In this document: piece after piece, positions 47,218 to 55,554 of the stretch
Layout of the letters: the number at the start of each line of letters is the position of its first letter
How positions within the stretch are numbered: the first letter of the stretch is position 1
NCBI GenBank assembly: GCA_963850765.1
Contig: CAWKMN010000009.1
Span: 744,001-808,000, forward strand
Direction of reading: 5' to 3'
Source of the DNA: CAWKMN01 sp963850765
GTDB taxonomy: Bacteria; Chloroflexota; Anaerolineae; Aggregatilineales; Aggregatilineaceae
DNA length: 64,000 nucleotides
Translations under genes and position numbers: made by a program
The notes under the pieces: generated by a model
Database searches by the model: none
What the model was told of the DNA's origin: nothing
The model's input: only the letters and a program-made list of their open reading frames with translations

Positions 47218-47250
47218 TTTGTAGGGGCGTATCGCAATACGCCCCTACGC
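47218..47250. repeat. Perfect TGTAGGGGCGTATCGC palindrome
   Basis: TGTAGGGGCGTAT-CGCA-ATACGCCCCTACG, the same unit as at 12915-12944, between convergent genes. Confidence 0.75.
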
Positions 47251-47270
47251 TGTCTTCACAACGAGGAGCC

Positions 47271-48688
47271 TTACCCCTTGTGATAATAGACTTCCCAGCC
47301 CAGATACTTCGTCAGGGCTTCGTAGACGGCATCGGCGACGGATGACAGGTTCACGGACACGTGGTGCTCGTAGCCGTTGGCGCAGATGAAGTTCAGCAGC
47401 TTCTGGAAGTTCGGCACCTGCACGACGCCATAACCGCCGAACGTGCTGATCGGATCGTCGGTGAAGGTGCCCTCGCCCACATACGCCGTGATCTTGCCCT
47501 GCAAATCGTCGGTGCTGATACGCAGATACGTGAACGGATCCGCCTTGACGCGCCCGTAGATCGTGCCCCACGTGTTATCCTTGCCCACGCTGCCCGCGAT
47601 GATCTCCTGGTAGTCCATGACCGGCAGATCGTCGGTGAAGACGGTCTTCGGCAGGTTCGAGCAGTGGAACACCACACCCTTATCGGGATCGGTGCCGTAG
47701 TTGTTGTTCCAGTCCACCAGCGCGCTCGGCTGGCCGGATGCCAGCGCCATCGCGTACATGGCGGCGGTTCCGGCGATGTCCGTTTCGCAGGCGGAGGGCG
47801 CGAGGTTGTCGCTGAGCATGCTCATGATCGTGCAGGGCACCACACCGAAAAATTCCTGCATGCTCGTCCAGCACTGGATCGCGGTGGCGTCCAGCTCATT
47901 GGCAGCGATCCACTCGTCCAGCACGACGCCGAACCTGGCGATCTTACTCATGGCCGGCGCGGGGACTTTCGCCGCGTTCGCGTAACGCTTGACGGCGTCG
48001 ATCTTCGCGGTCACACGCGCATCATTTTCCTTCAGGCGGCCGATGCGTCCGAACGCTTCCGACAGGTCAAGCGTTTCAATGCTGATCCCGGCGTTTTCCA
48101 ACAGTTTTTCGCTGAAGCGCACCGTGTTAAAGGCCGTCGGGCGTGCGCCCAACATGCCGAAGCGGGCGCGGCGCATCCCGCGCGTGATGCGGCACACGGC
48201 GGCGAACTGCTGCAAATCGGCGCGGAAGCTCTCCGTTGTGGGATCAACCGTGTGCAGCGCGGTCAGCGTGAAGGGGATGCCGTACTGGCGCAGGTTGTTG
48301 CAGGCCGACATCTTGCCGCAAAAGCTGTCGCGGCGGTCCGCAAGCGACATCTTCTGCACGTCATCCGCGAACGCGTGGACCAGCACCGGCACGTTCAGGT
48401 TCGCCAGCCGCAGCGTATCCACGAGGCCGCGCTCTTCGCCAAAGTTGGGCAGGGTGATCAGCACGCCGTCGATCGTGTCGCGGTGCGCTTTGAACAGGTC
48501 GGCGCATTTGTGCGCGTCGCTCAGCGTGACGACGCTGCCGTATTCCGTCACCTCGGGATCGAGCGCGACGACGTCGATCCCTTCCTCCTCAAGCACCTGG
48601 AGGATGGTGGCCCGCCCGGACTTCGCCAGATGGCTGGGGAAAAACGAGCGGTTGCCGACGATCAGACCAAGAGTACTCTGTGTTTCAT
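47271..48688 (-). CDS. L-fucose/L-arabinose isomerase family protein, one frameshift
   Basis: Aldose-ketose isomerase of the FucI/AraA fold, about 472 residues. GAGGAG precedes the ATG at 48688; the frame breaks after MKHRVLL and resumes one base over as GLIVGNRSFFPSHLAKSGR. Later parts include VLITLPNFGEERGLVDTL, FCGKMSACNNLRQYGIP, TAIQCWTSMQEFFGVVPCTI and AYVGEGTFTDDPISTFGGYG. The FucI-like pattern (not the classical AraA one) suggests it replaces AraA in this cluster with araB and araD. L-fucose or another sugar remains possible, but the kinase and epimerase are of the arabinose type. Confidence 0.75.
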
Positions 48689-48885
48689 GCTATGCTCCTC
48701 AATTAAAAGTGTTGTAGATAAGCAAATTTGGTAAAGGGTTTTGAGTTGTGAGTTTTGAGTTTTGAGTGAGCCTCTGGTTGGCCCCTCCCTAAATCCCTCC
48801 CCACGCGGTGGAGAGGGACTTGATCCCCGCGTTTTTCCCCTCTCCACCCAGTGGGGAGGGGGCAGGGAGGGGCTGATCTCAGAAC
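48689..48885. repeat. TTTGAGTTGTGAG words and CCCTCCCTAAAT hairpin repeat
   Basis: GAGTTGTGAGTTTTGAGTTT (48739-48765) and the inverse near 48885-48900 flank a GGCCCCTCCCTAAATCCCTC hairpin element (48779-48873). The inverse word supplies the last codons and stop of the dehydrogenase gene that begins here. Confidence 0.65.
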
Positions 48886-49947
48886 TCACGACTCACAACC
48901 CACCTCAACCATCACCTTGATCACGCCGTCCTGATAGGCCGCGTTGAGCGCGTAGGCGTCGCCGGTCTGCGGCAGGTCAAAGCGGTGGGTGATCAGGTCT
49001 TGCAGGGCGAACAGGCCGCTGTCTGCCAGCGCGATCGCGCGCGGATAGGTGTGCTTCATCCGGCGGCAGAGCAGCAGCGACAGTCCCTTACGCCGCGCCG
49101 ACGAATGCTTGAACCCGGCCCGATCGTCGCCCGGAATCCCGACCAGGACGACCCGCGCACCGAGATCGGCCATCTCGACGGCTGTCCCCACGGCGTCGCC
49201 GCCCCAGGCCGCCTCAAACACGACACTCGCGCCGCGCCCGCCGTTCTGCGCCAGCAGCGCCGCCGCTGGATCGCCGCCCTTGATGTTGATCACGGCATCC
49301 GCGCCCCAGTGCTTGGCTGCATCCAGCCGCCAGTCGAACTGGTCGAAAGCGATGACGGGCATCGCGCCGGCCAGCTTCGCCAGCCTGATGATCAGCAGGC
49401 CAATCGGACCGCAGCCGAGCACAACCACGCTTTTCCCCACGCGGATCTTGGCGAGATCGACGGCATGCAGCCCCACGCCGAGCGGTTCCAGCAGCGCGCC
49501 GTCGTCCATCGTGAAATGATCGGGGATGGGGAAGCAGTTGCGCGACGGGACGATTACATAGTCCTGCAGCGCACCGTCATCCGGCCACAACCCCATAAAG
49601 TGCAGCGTCCGGCACAGATTGGGGTGGCCTTCCTCACAGCGATCGCAGTGCCAGCACGGCAGGCCCGGCTCGACGGCGACTCGCTGCCCCGGTGCGAGCG
49701 GCTGGTGCAGGCCGCTGTCCGCGTCCGGTCCGACAGCCGCGACCGTGCCCGCGAACTCGTGCCCCATCACCAGCGGGTTTTGCAGCACGGTATCGCCAAT
49801 GCGCCCGTCCTCGTAGGTATGCAGATCCGAGCCGCACACGCCCACCGCCCCCACGCGGAGCAAGACCTGCCCGCGCCCCGGATCGGGCGGCATGGGGACC
49901 TCATCGACATGGAAATCGCGCGCGCCGTACAGTTTGGCGGCTTTCAT
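48886..49947 (-). CDS. Zinc-dependent alcohol/polyol dehydrogenase (MDR family)
   Basis: A 353-residue medium-chain dehydrogenase. The catalytic zinc site has Cys in GVCGSDLHTYEDG and GHEFAGTVAAVG; the structural zinc Cys are in CWHCDRCEEGHPNLC. The NAD site is VVVLGCGPIGLLIIRLAKLA with Asp in IAFDQFDWRLDAA. It resembles sorbitol and threonine dehydrogenases. Between the isomerase and araD genes on the same strand, it may oxidise a pentitol or related sugar alcohol in the same pathway. The last residues (GCES) and stop codon lie within a dispersed repeat word. Confidence 0.85.
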   Translation of the reverse strand: MKAAKLYGARDFHVDEVPMPPDPGRGQVLLRVGAVGVCGSDLHTYEDGRIGDTVLQNPLVMGHEFAGTVAAVGPDADSGLHQPLAPGQRVAVEPGLPCWHCDRCEEGHPNLCRTLHFMGLWPDDGALQDYVIVPSRNCFPIPDHFTMDDGALLEPLGVGLHAVDLAKIRVGKSVVVLGCGPIGLLIIRLAKLAGAMPVIAFDQFDWRLDAAKHWGADAVINIKGGDPAAALLAQNGGRGASVVFEAAWGGDAVGTAVEMADLGARVVLVGIPGDDRAGFKHSSARRKGLSLLLCRRMKHTYPRAIALADSGLFALQDLITHRFDLPQTGDAYALNAAYQDGVIKVMVEVGCES

Positions 49948-50377
49948 GTTTCACTATCCTTTTCTGCAAGATTTACCCCTCCCTACATCCCTCCCCGCAC
50001 GCGGAGAGGGACTTGTATTCACACGTGTTTTTCCCCTCTCCGTTTACGGGGAGGGGCAGGGGAGGGGTAAACGAACTGGAAACGTGCGGGCCTTTTTGGG
50101 CGATACGGGGTGTCGCCCTGTGCCCGATCCCAAAAGTGATCAGGTAATGCGATTGTGTAGGGGAGCACCCCTGTGTGCTCCCAGTGCGACGAAGTCGCAC
50201 AGTTGAGCTTCGGCTTGGCTCAACCGGGCGGACACGGGGTCCGCCCCTACAATTGCCTCGATATTTTGGGAACAGGGCACCTGGGCGGGTTAATAAACCC
50301 GCCCCTACCTGTCCGCCGAATCTCCCCCTCTTTACGCCGTGGCAAGCGTGCTTGCACGCCGGGGCCGGGGGGTGAGG
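49948..50377. repeat. Gap of 430 bases with three repeat elements
   Basis: CCCTCCCTACATCCCTCC hairpin element (49976-50070), composite GTAGGGGAGCACCCC / GTGCGACGAAGTCGCAC / GGCGGACACGG element (50154-50252) matching 42555-42650, and a GGGCGGGTTAATAAACCCGC plus CCGGGGGGTGAGGC element (50280-50378). The last directly follows the araD stop codon. Confidence 0.75.
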
Positions 50378-51044
50378 CTACTTCTTCGGCTGGCCGTAGA
50401 CCGTCGTATAACGCTTGTGCAGGCTGGCGATATGCTCCGGCGAGATCGGGATCGGCTCGCCCAACTGGCAGGCGAGGAAGACCGTTCGCGCCACGTCTTC
50501 GCACATCACCGCCGCCTTGACCGCCGCTTTGGGCGTCGGGCCGACGGTGAACACGCCGTGATTCTGCATGATGACGGCGGGTGAATGTGGATTCGGCCCG
50601 TCGCGCAGCACGCGCACCACTTCGCGCCCGATCTCCTCGCCGCCGATGAGCGCGAACCCGCCGCACGGGATCACCCCGCCGAACTCGTCGGCCATCGCCG
50701 TCAGCACGCATGGAATATCGCGGCCGAGCGCGGCCCACGCCGTCGCATAGGGGCTGTGGGTATGCACGATCCCGCCCACCTGGGGCATCTCGCGGTAGAT
50801 GGCGCAGTGGGTCGCCGTGTCGGACGAGGGCGCGAAATCGCCCTCAATCAGCGCCGGCGTTGGCGTCCACGACGACCATGTTCTCTGGGCCGAGTTCCTC
50901 AAAACGCAGGCCGCTCGGTTTGATCACCACGTGCCCGGTCTGCGGATCGCGCCCGCTGACGTTGCCGCTGGTCCACGCCACCAGCCCGTTGTTGGGCAGC
51001 TCGGCGTGCAGATCGGATACCAGTTTGCGCAGCGCTTCGTGCAT
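50378..51044 (-). CDS. araD: L-ribulose-5-phosphate 4-epimerase, one frameshift
   Basis: Class II aldolase-fold zinc enzyme giving D-xylulose 5-phosphate. The first frame: MHEALRKLVSDLHAELPNNG, WTSGNVSGRDPQTG with the phosphate loop, IKPSGLRFEEL. A one-base shift near 50858 leads to EGDFAPSSDTATHCAIYREM, the zinc His pair in IVHTHSPYATAWAALGR, and the third His in MQNHGVFTVG. Ends YGQPKK. Its ATG follows the ribulokinase stop by one base. The repeat CCTCACC begins right after its stop. Fuculose aldolases share the fold; WALQ-type ribulokinase next door supports araD. Confidence 0.88.
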
Positions 51045-51045
51045 C

Positions 51046-52715
51046 TCAGTCCAACCCCCTCGCCTGGTTGCGGATGGCGCGCAGGCGCTTCATCACATCG
51101 TTCTCGCCGCGCCCGAAATAGTCGTGCAGCGTGACGTATTCGGCGTAGAGCTTGTCGTACACGGCTTTGTGTTCGGGGATTGGCTGGAAGACCTCGTCCT
51201 TGATCTTGCCCATCGCGACCGCCGCCGCCTGGATGTCGGGATACGCGCCCGCCGCGACCGCCGCATGCATGGCGCTGCCCAACGCCGGACCCTGACTGCT
51301 GCCGATCACGCGGAACTCACGCCCGGTCACGTCCGCGTAGATCTGCATCAGCAGCTTGTTTTTCTCCGGCAGACCGCCCGCCGCGACCAGCTCCTTGACC
51401 GGCACATCGTTGTTCTCAAAGTTCTCGACGATGACGCGCGTGCCGTAAGCGGTCGCTTCGATCAGGGCGCGGTAAATATCGGGGGCGCGCGTGCCGAGCG
51501 TCGCGCCGATCAGCAGGCCGCTCAGGTCGACGTCCACCAGCACGGAGCGGTTGCCGTTCCACCAGTCGAGCGCCAGCAGGCCGTGCTCGCCGGGTTTCTG
51601 CTTGGCGGCTTCAGCTTCGAGATAGGCGTGCAGATCCATCCCGGCTTCCCTGGCGGCTTCGTGATACTCCGGCGGGACGGCGTTATCGACGAACCACGCG
51701 AAGATGTCGCCGACGCCGCTCTGCCCGGCCTCATAACCATAAATGCCAGGGATAATTCCGCCATCGACCACGCCGCACATGCCCGGCACGTTGCGCAGTT
51801 CGGTGCCCATCACCATGTGGCAGGTGCTCGTGCCCATGATCATGACCATGACGCCCGGCTCCGTCACGCGCGCCGCCGGAACGGTCACATGCGCATCGAC
51901 GTTCGCCACCGCCACCGCGATCCCCGGCTTGAGGCCCGTCCAGCCCGCCGCCTCGTTGGTGAGTCCACCCGCGCGCCCGCCCAACGGGGCTAGCTCGGTC
52001 TTTAGCTTCGTCTCGACCATATCGGCCAGTTCGGGATGCAGCGCGGCGAGATATTCCCTGCGGGGGAACTTGCCGTCCTGATAAATGGCTTTATACCCGG
52101 CGGTGCAGGTGTTGCGCGTCTCGACGCCGCAAAGCTGCCAGATCGACCCAGTCCGCCGCTTCGAGCAGCCGGTCCGCCGCGTGATAAATCTCCGGCGCTT
52201 CGTTCAGAATTTGCAGCGTCTTGCTGAAGAACCATTCGGACGAAATCTTGCCGCCGTAGCGATCCAGCCAGGACTTCGCCCATCCGCCGCGCCGTCTCGT
52301 TAATCTGGTCGGCTTCGGGCTGGGCGGCGTGGTGCTTCCAGAGTTTCACCCAGGCGTGGGGATTATCGTGCCACTGGGGCAGGCGGGTCAGCGGCGTGCC
52401 GTCGGCCTTGGCAGGCATCATGGTGCAGGCGGTGAAATCAATGCCGACGCCGATCACGTCGTCGGGCGAGATGCCGCTCTTTTTCAGCGCCGCCGGGACG
52501 GCCTGCTGAAACGTGCGGATATAGTCATCCGGGTCTTGCAGCGCCCATTCGGGCGGGAGCGGCTTGCCGCTGTCGGGCAGGCGCTCGTCGATCACGCCGT
52601 GTGAATACTGGTACACGGCGCTGCCGAGTTCGGCTCCATCGCGGACCCGCACGATCACTGCGCGCCCCGACTCGGTGCCGAAGTCCACTCCAATCGTATA
52701 TTTGTCTGCTGCCAT
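51046..52715 (-). CDS. araB: Ribulokinase, frameshifted in the middle
   Basis: FGGY-family kinase phosphorylating L-ribulose, about 556 residues. Start MAADKYTIGVDFGTESGRAV with AGAGGAAC upstream. Phosphate 1 loop GVDFGTESGRA; ribulokinase hallmark GIDFTACTMMPAKADGTPL and PHAWVKLWKHHAAQPEAD. Shifts near 52275 and 52140 restore SSEWFFSKTLQILNEAPEIY and CTAGYKAIYQDGKFP. The C-terminal ATPase half has VMIMGTSTCHMVMGTEL, AGQSGVGDIFAWFVDNAVP and ELVAAGGLPEKNKLLMQIYA. First gene of the cluster araB, araD, dehydrogenase, isomerase on the minus strand. Confidence 0.9.
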
Positions 52716-52960
52716 TGTTTGTTCCTCTCTCAAAATAAAGGTGTTGGTGATTAGTTGTTGGTGGTTAGTAAACAGTGAACAGTTATCAGTGATCAGTTTT
52801 CGGCTGGCTTCCCCCTTCGCCCCCGTCTCCGGCCGAGCCAGAGGGGGAGATCCTGGTGTAGGGGCGGGTTAACAAACCCGCCCTGGGCGACCCGCCGGGT
52901 CGCCTCTACTCATAATGCGAAACCTCTGCTGCCTACTGCCAACTGTAAACTGCAAACTGC
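52716..52960. repeat. CAGTGATCAG words and TGTAGGGGCG element between araB and the LacI gene
   Basis: GTGATTAGTTGTTGGTGG, CAGTTATCAGTGATCAG (52750-52800), GTGTAGGGGCGGGTTAACAA (52855-52885), and CTGCCAACTGTAAACTGC (52935-52955). No operator resembling the LacI site upstream was found here. Confidence 0.55.
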
Positions 52961-53980
52961 TCACTCCATGCGGCGCACGCTCTGCCGCTCGATCAACTCG
53001 CTGTGCAGGACGCGCTGGTGCAGCGGTGTGTTGGGATTCGTGATCAGCGCGATCAGATATTCGACGCTTTGTTCGCCCAACGCCGGGAAATTCTGGCGGA
53101 CGGTCGTGAGCGGTGGCTCAAAATAGGCCGCTTCGGGGATGTCGTCAAAACCCACCAGCGAGACATCCGCCGGCACGCACAGCCCATGCTCGCGCAGCGC
53201 GCGGATCGCGCCGAGCGCCATCTGATCATTGGCGATCACGAGCGCGGTGAACGCTGCCCCCTGGTCCAGCAGGCGATGCGCCGCGGCGTAACCTCCGGCG
53301 GGCGTCCAGTCGCCCTCGGCAAAGGAACCCAGTTCCAACCCGGCCGCCAGGATCGTCTCGCGCCAGCTTTCGTGGCGCGCCCGCGCGTCAAACCAGTTCA
53401 GCGGCCCGTGGATCTCACTGATCCGGCGGTGGCCCATCGTGATCAGGTATTGGGTAGCCAGCCGGCTGCCGTGCCGCTGATCGATCACCACCGATGGCAC
53501 CGACGTGCCCGGCTCCGCGTCGATCTGCACGAAGGGGATCCCGCCGCACAGCTTTTCAAGCTCGGCGTGCGTAACGCCCGCGACCGGCGCGATCAGCACC
53601 AGCCCATCGACGGCGTGATACCCCAGGCTTTCGAGCGCGTTGTGGATCTCGGACAGCGACAGGTTGCTGACGGTGGAAAAACTGACGCCATAGCCGCGCG
53701 CGCGGGCGGTCTGCTCCACATGACGCATCATCTGGGCGGGGCCATAGTGCGGAAAGCCATAGGTGATAATGCCGAGCATGTGGGTCTGATGGGTGGCGAG
53801 GCTGCGCGCCGCCCGGTTGGGGCGATAATCGAGCTTGCGGACGGCATCCAGCACGCGCCGCCGGGTATCGTCGGAGACATACGGGTGATTGTTGACCACA
53901 CGCGAGACCGTCTGCGACGAGACGCCCGCCAGGTGAGCCACATCATCCAGGGTGACGCGCCGAGAATCGGAACCAGCCAT
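52961..53980 (-). CDS. LacI family transcription regulator
   Basis: A 339-residue repressor-type protein. Helix-turn-helix TLDDVAHLAGVSSQTVSRVV at residues 10 to 29, hinge YRPNRAARSLATHQT, then a periplasmic-binding-like sugar domain (IPFVQIDAEPG, LVIANDQMALGAIRAL, VSLVGFDDIPEAAYFEPPLT). It is transcribed towards the ara genes on the same strand, 245 bases upstream of araB, so it likely senses a pentose or its derivative. A near-perfect palindromic operator lies just upstream of its own start. Confidence 0.9.
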   Translation of the reverse strand: MAGSDSRRVTLDDVAHLAGVSSQTVSRVVNNHPYVSDDTRRRVLDAVRKLDYRPNRAARSLATHQTHMLGIITYGFPHYGPAQMMRHVEQTARARGYGVSFSTVSNLSLSEIHNALESLGYHAVDGLVLIAPVAGVTHAELEKLCGGIPFVQIDAEPGTSVPSVVIDQRHGSRLATQYLITMGHRRISEIHGPLNWFDARARHESWRETILAAGLELGSFAEGDWTPAGGYAAAHRLLDQGAAFTALVIANDQMALGAIRALREHGLCVPADVSLVGFDDIPEAAYFEPPLTTVRQNFPALGEQSVEYLIALITNPNTPLHQRVLHSELIERQSVRRME

Positions 53981-54001
53981 CGTGACATCGTAAGCAGGAA
54001 T

Positions 54002-54017
54002 ATGTTTGCGCTAACAT
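54002..54017. promoter_or_regulatory. LacI-type operator
   Basis: ATGTTTGCGCTAACAT, a palindrome with one mismatch and the central GCGC typical of LacI-family sites (TGTTAGCGCTAACA). It is 21 bases upstream of the LacI start codon at 53980, so autoregulation is likely. A weaker relative, TGATAACGCTAACA, lies at 54220-54233. Confidence 0.65.
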
Positions 54018-54513
54018 CATATCACGGATCGGCAGTTGGCGTCAATCTGGGCGTGATTACCCCTATCCCCCGGCCCCTTTCCCCGCGCGGAGAGGGGGAG
54101 TCGGTGATGCCGCTGTTTCCTCTCCCTGGCTTGGCCGGGGAGAGGGTAGGGTGAGGGGCGTTTCGTATATCTGCCCAACACAACCTCGTACGCTGTACTG
54201 AGGTAAATCTGCACGTCACTGATAACGCTAACAGGTGTCAGGGCGAGTGTCTGGCCGTGTTACCCCATTGATCTGGTCTTTCCTGGCCTCACCCCCTCAA
54301 TCCCCCTCTCCAGCCGAGCTAGAGAGGGGAAGCGCGCCTTACTCCCCTCTCCGCGCGTGGAGAGCGGGCCAGGGGGTGAGGTAACTGCCTCCTGTGTGAA
54401 CTTTTCGTGAAATGTCCCGATGTGGCGTCCCTGGTCCAAATTTCTTTGTACCAACTGTGATACAATTACGAGTCAGGGGATGGGAACATTGTGTCTCACA
54501 GAAGAGGGTTCGC
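54018..54513. repeat. Intergenic region with two hairpin repeats
   Basis: CCCCTATCCCCCGGCCCC hairpin element with CTCCCTGGCTTGGCCGGGG (54059-54157), the weaker LacI-like half site at 54220, and GGCCTCACCCCCTCAATCCC element with CCAGCCGAGCTAGAG (54285-54382). The remainder leads into the FHA gene. Confidence 0.65.
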
Positions 54514-55554
54514 GTGTCCGAACAAGAGAAGAAAATCTGCGCTGCCTGTGGCCACCCGAACGATCCCGCAGCCAGCAGTTGTGCGAACTGCGGGTCATCC
54601 TTTGGGGGGTTCGACGAAAAGACGATGGTCACGCCGCCGGGGCTGGCCGCGATCGAGGTGCTCGAACCGCTGATCCAGCCGCCCGCGCTCGGCGTCAGCG
54701 AGGTGATGTTCCTGGTGGGCGGGCAGAAAGAACCGATCACGATTGCGGTCCCGCCGGGGCAGAATTTTCTCCTGCTCGGCCGCCGCTCCGAGCGCGGCGA
54801 ACCGCCCGACCTCGACCTCGCAAAATGCGGTCCCGCCTCAGGAACCGTCTCACGCCGCCACGCGATGATCTGGCTGCTGAACCAGAAGCCCACGCTCGAA
54901 GACCTCGGCAGCACCAATGGCACCTGGGTGAACGAAACGCAGCTTGACGTGCGCCAGCCGGTCCCGCTGAAAACCGGCGATCTGCTGCGGTTGGGGCAGT
55001 TGTTCATGTTTGTGTATTTCTCCACCGGCCCCAATGTGGTCGATGTCGTGGAGCTTGCGCAGCAGGGGGAGTTTTTTGGCTGGCCGCTCACACCGCAGGT
55101 GCTCACCTACTACATCGGCAGCTATTTGCAGGCGCTTGAGGATATCCAGACGATCGTCAACGAAATTCTGACGCAGCCGGTGGTGGAGATCGTGGTGAGC
55201 GATATTAATGTGCGCGGCACGATCCAGTTTTCGCTGCGCGGTGCGTCGGGCGCGATCCGGCTGGTATCGGAGAAAGTCGTGCCCTGGCGCAAGCAGCACG
55301 CCGAACCCTTGGGCCAGCTCTGGAAAGCCGATCAGGCGGCGCTCAACAGCTCGGAGGCGCTGCGGACGGCCGACGCCGTGCGCGAGTCGCTGAGTGATGA
55401 GATCAACCTGCTGACCAAGAGCATGCTGAACCGATTTGCGTCATTTTTAACCGGGACGGAGCAAGCGTATTTCATGCAGCAGATGCTTCCTCCCGTCCGA
55501 ACGATAGCGCTGCATTCTTTGGAGCTTTCCGTCATCCGGCAGACACCACCATGA
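54514..55554 (+). CDS. Zinc-ribbon and FHA domain protein
   Basis: A 346-residue protein. GTG at 54514 follows AGAGGG by five bases; the frame is open further upstream without a ribosome site. Residues 5 to 30 form a zinc ribbon (CAACGHPNDPAASSCANC). Residues 80 to 170 form an FHA domain, a phospho-Thr reader: LLGRRSERGEPPD, SGTVSRRHAMIWLL and DLGSTNGTWVN are the three binding loops. A C-terminal region (YYIGSYLQALEDIQTIVNEI, then IVVSDINVRGTIQFSLRG) has no recognised domain. Its TGA overlaps the ATG of the kinase gene (ATGA), so it is most likely the kinase's partner and phospho-reader. Confidence 0.85.
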   Translation: MSEQEKKICAACGHPNDPAASSCANCGSSFGGFDEKTMVTPPGLAAIEVLEPLIQPPALGVSEVMFLVGGQKEPITIAVPPGQNFLLLGRRSERGEPPDLDLAKCGPASGTVSRRHAMIWLLNQKPTLEDLGSTNGTWVNETQLDVRQPVPLKTGDLLRLGQLFMFVYFSTGPNVVDVVELAQQGEFFGWPLTPQVLTYYIGSYLQALEDIQTIVNEILTQPVVEIVVSDINVRGTIQFSLRGASGAIRLVSEKVVPWRKQHAEPLGQLWKADQAALNSSEALRTADAVRESLSDEINLLTKSMLNRFASFLTGTEQAYFMQQMLPPVRTIALHSLELSVIRQTPP

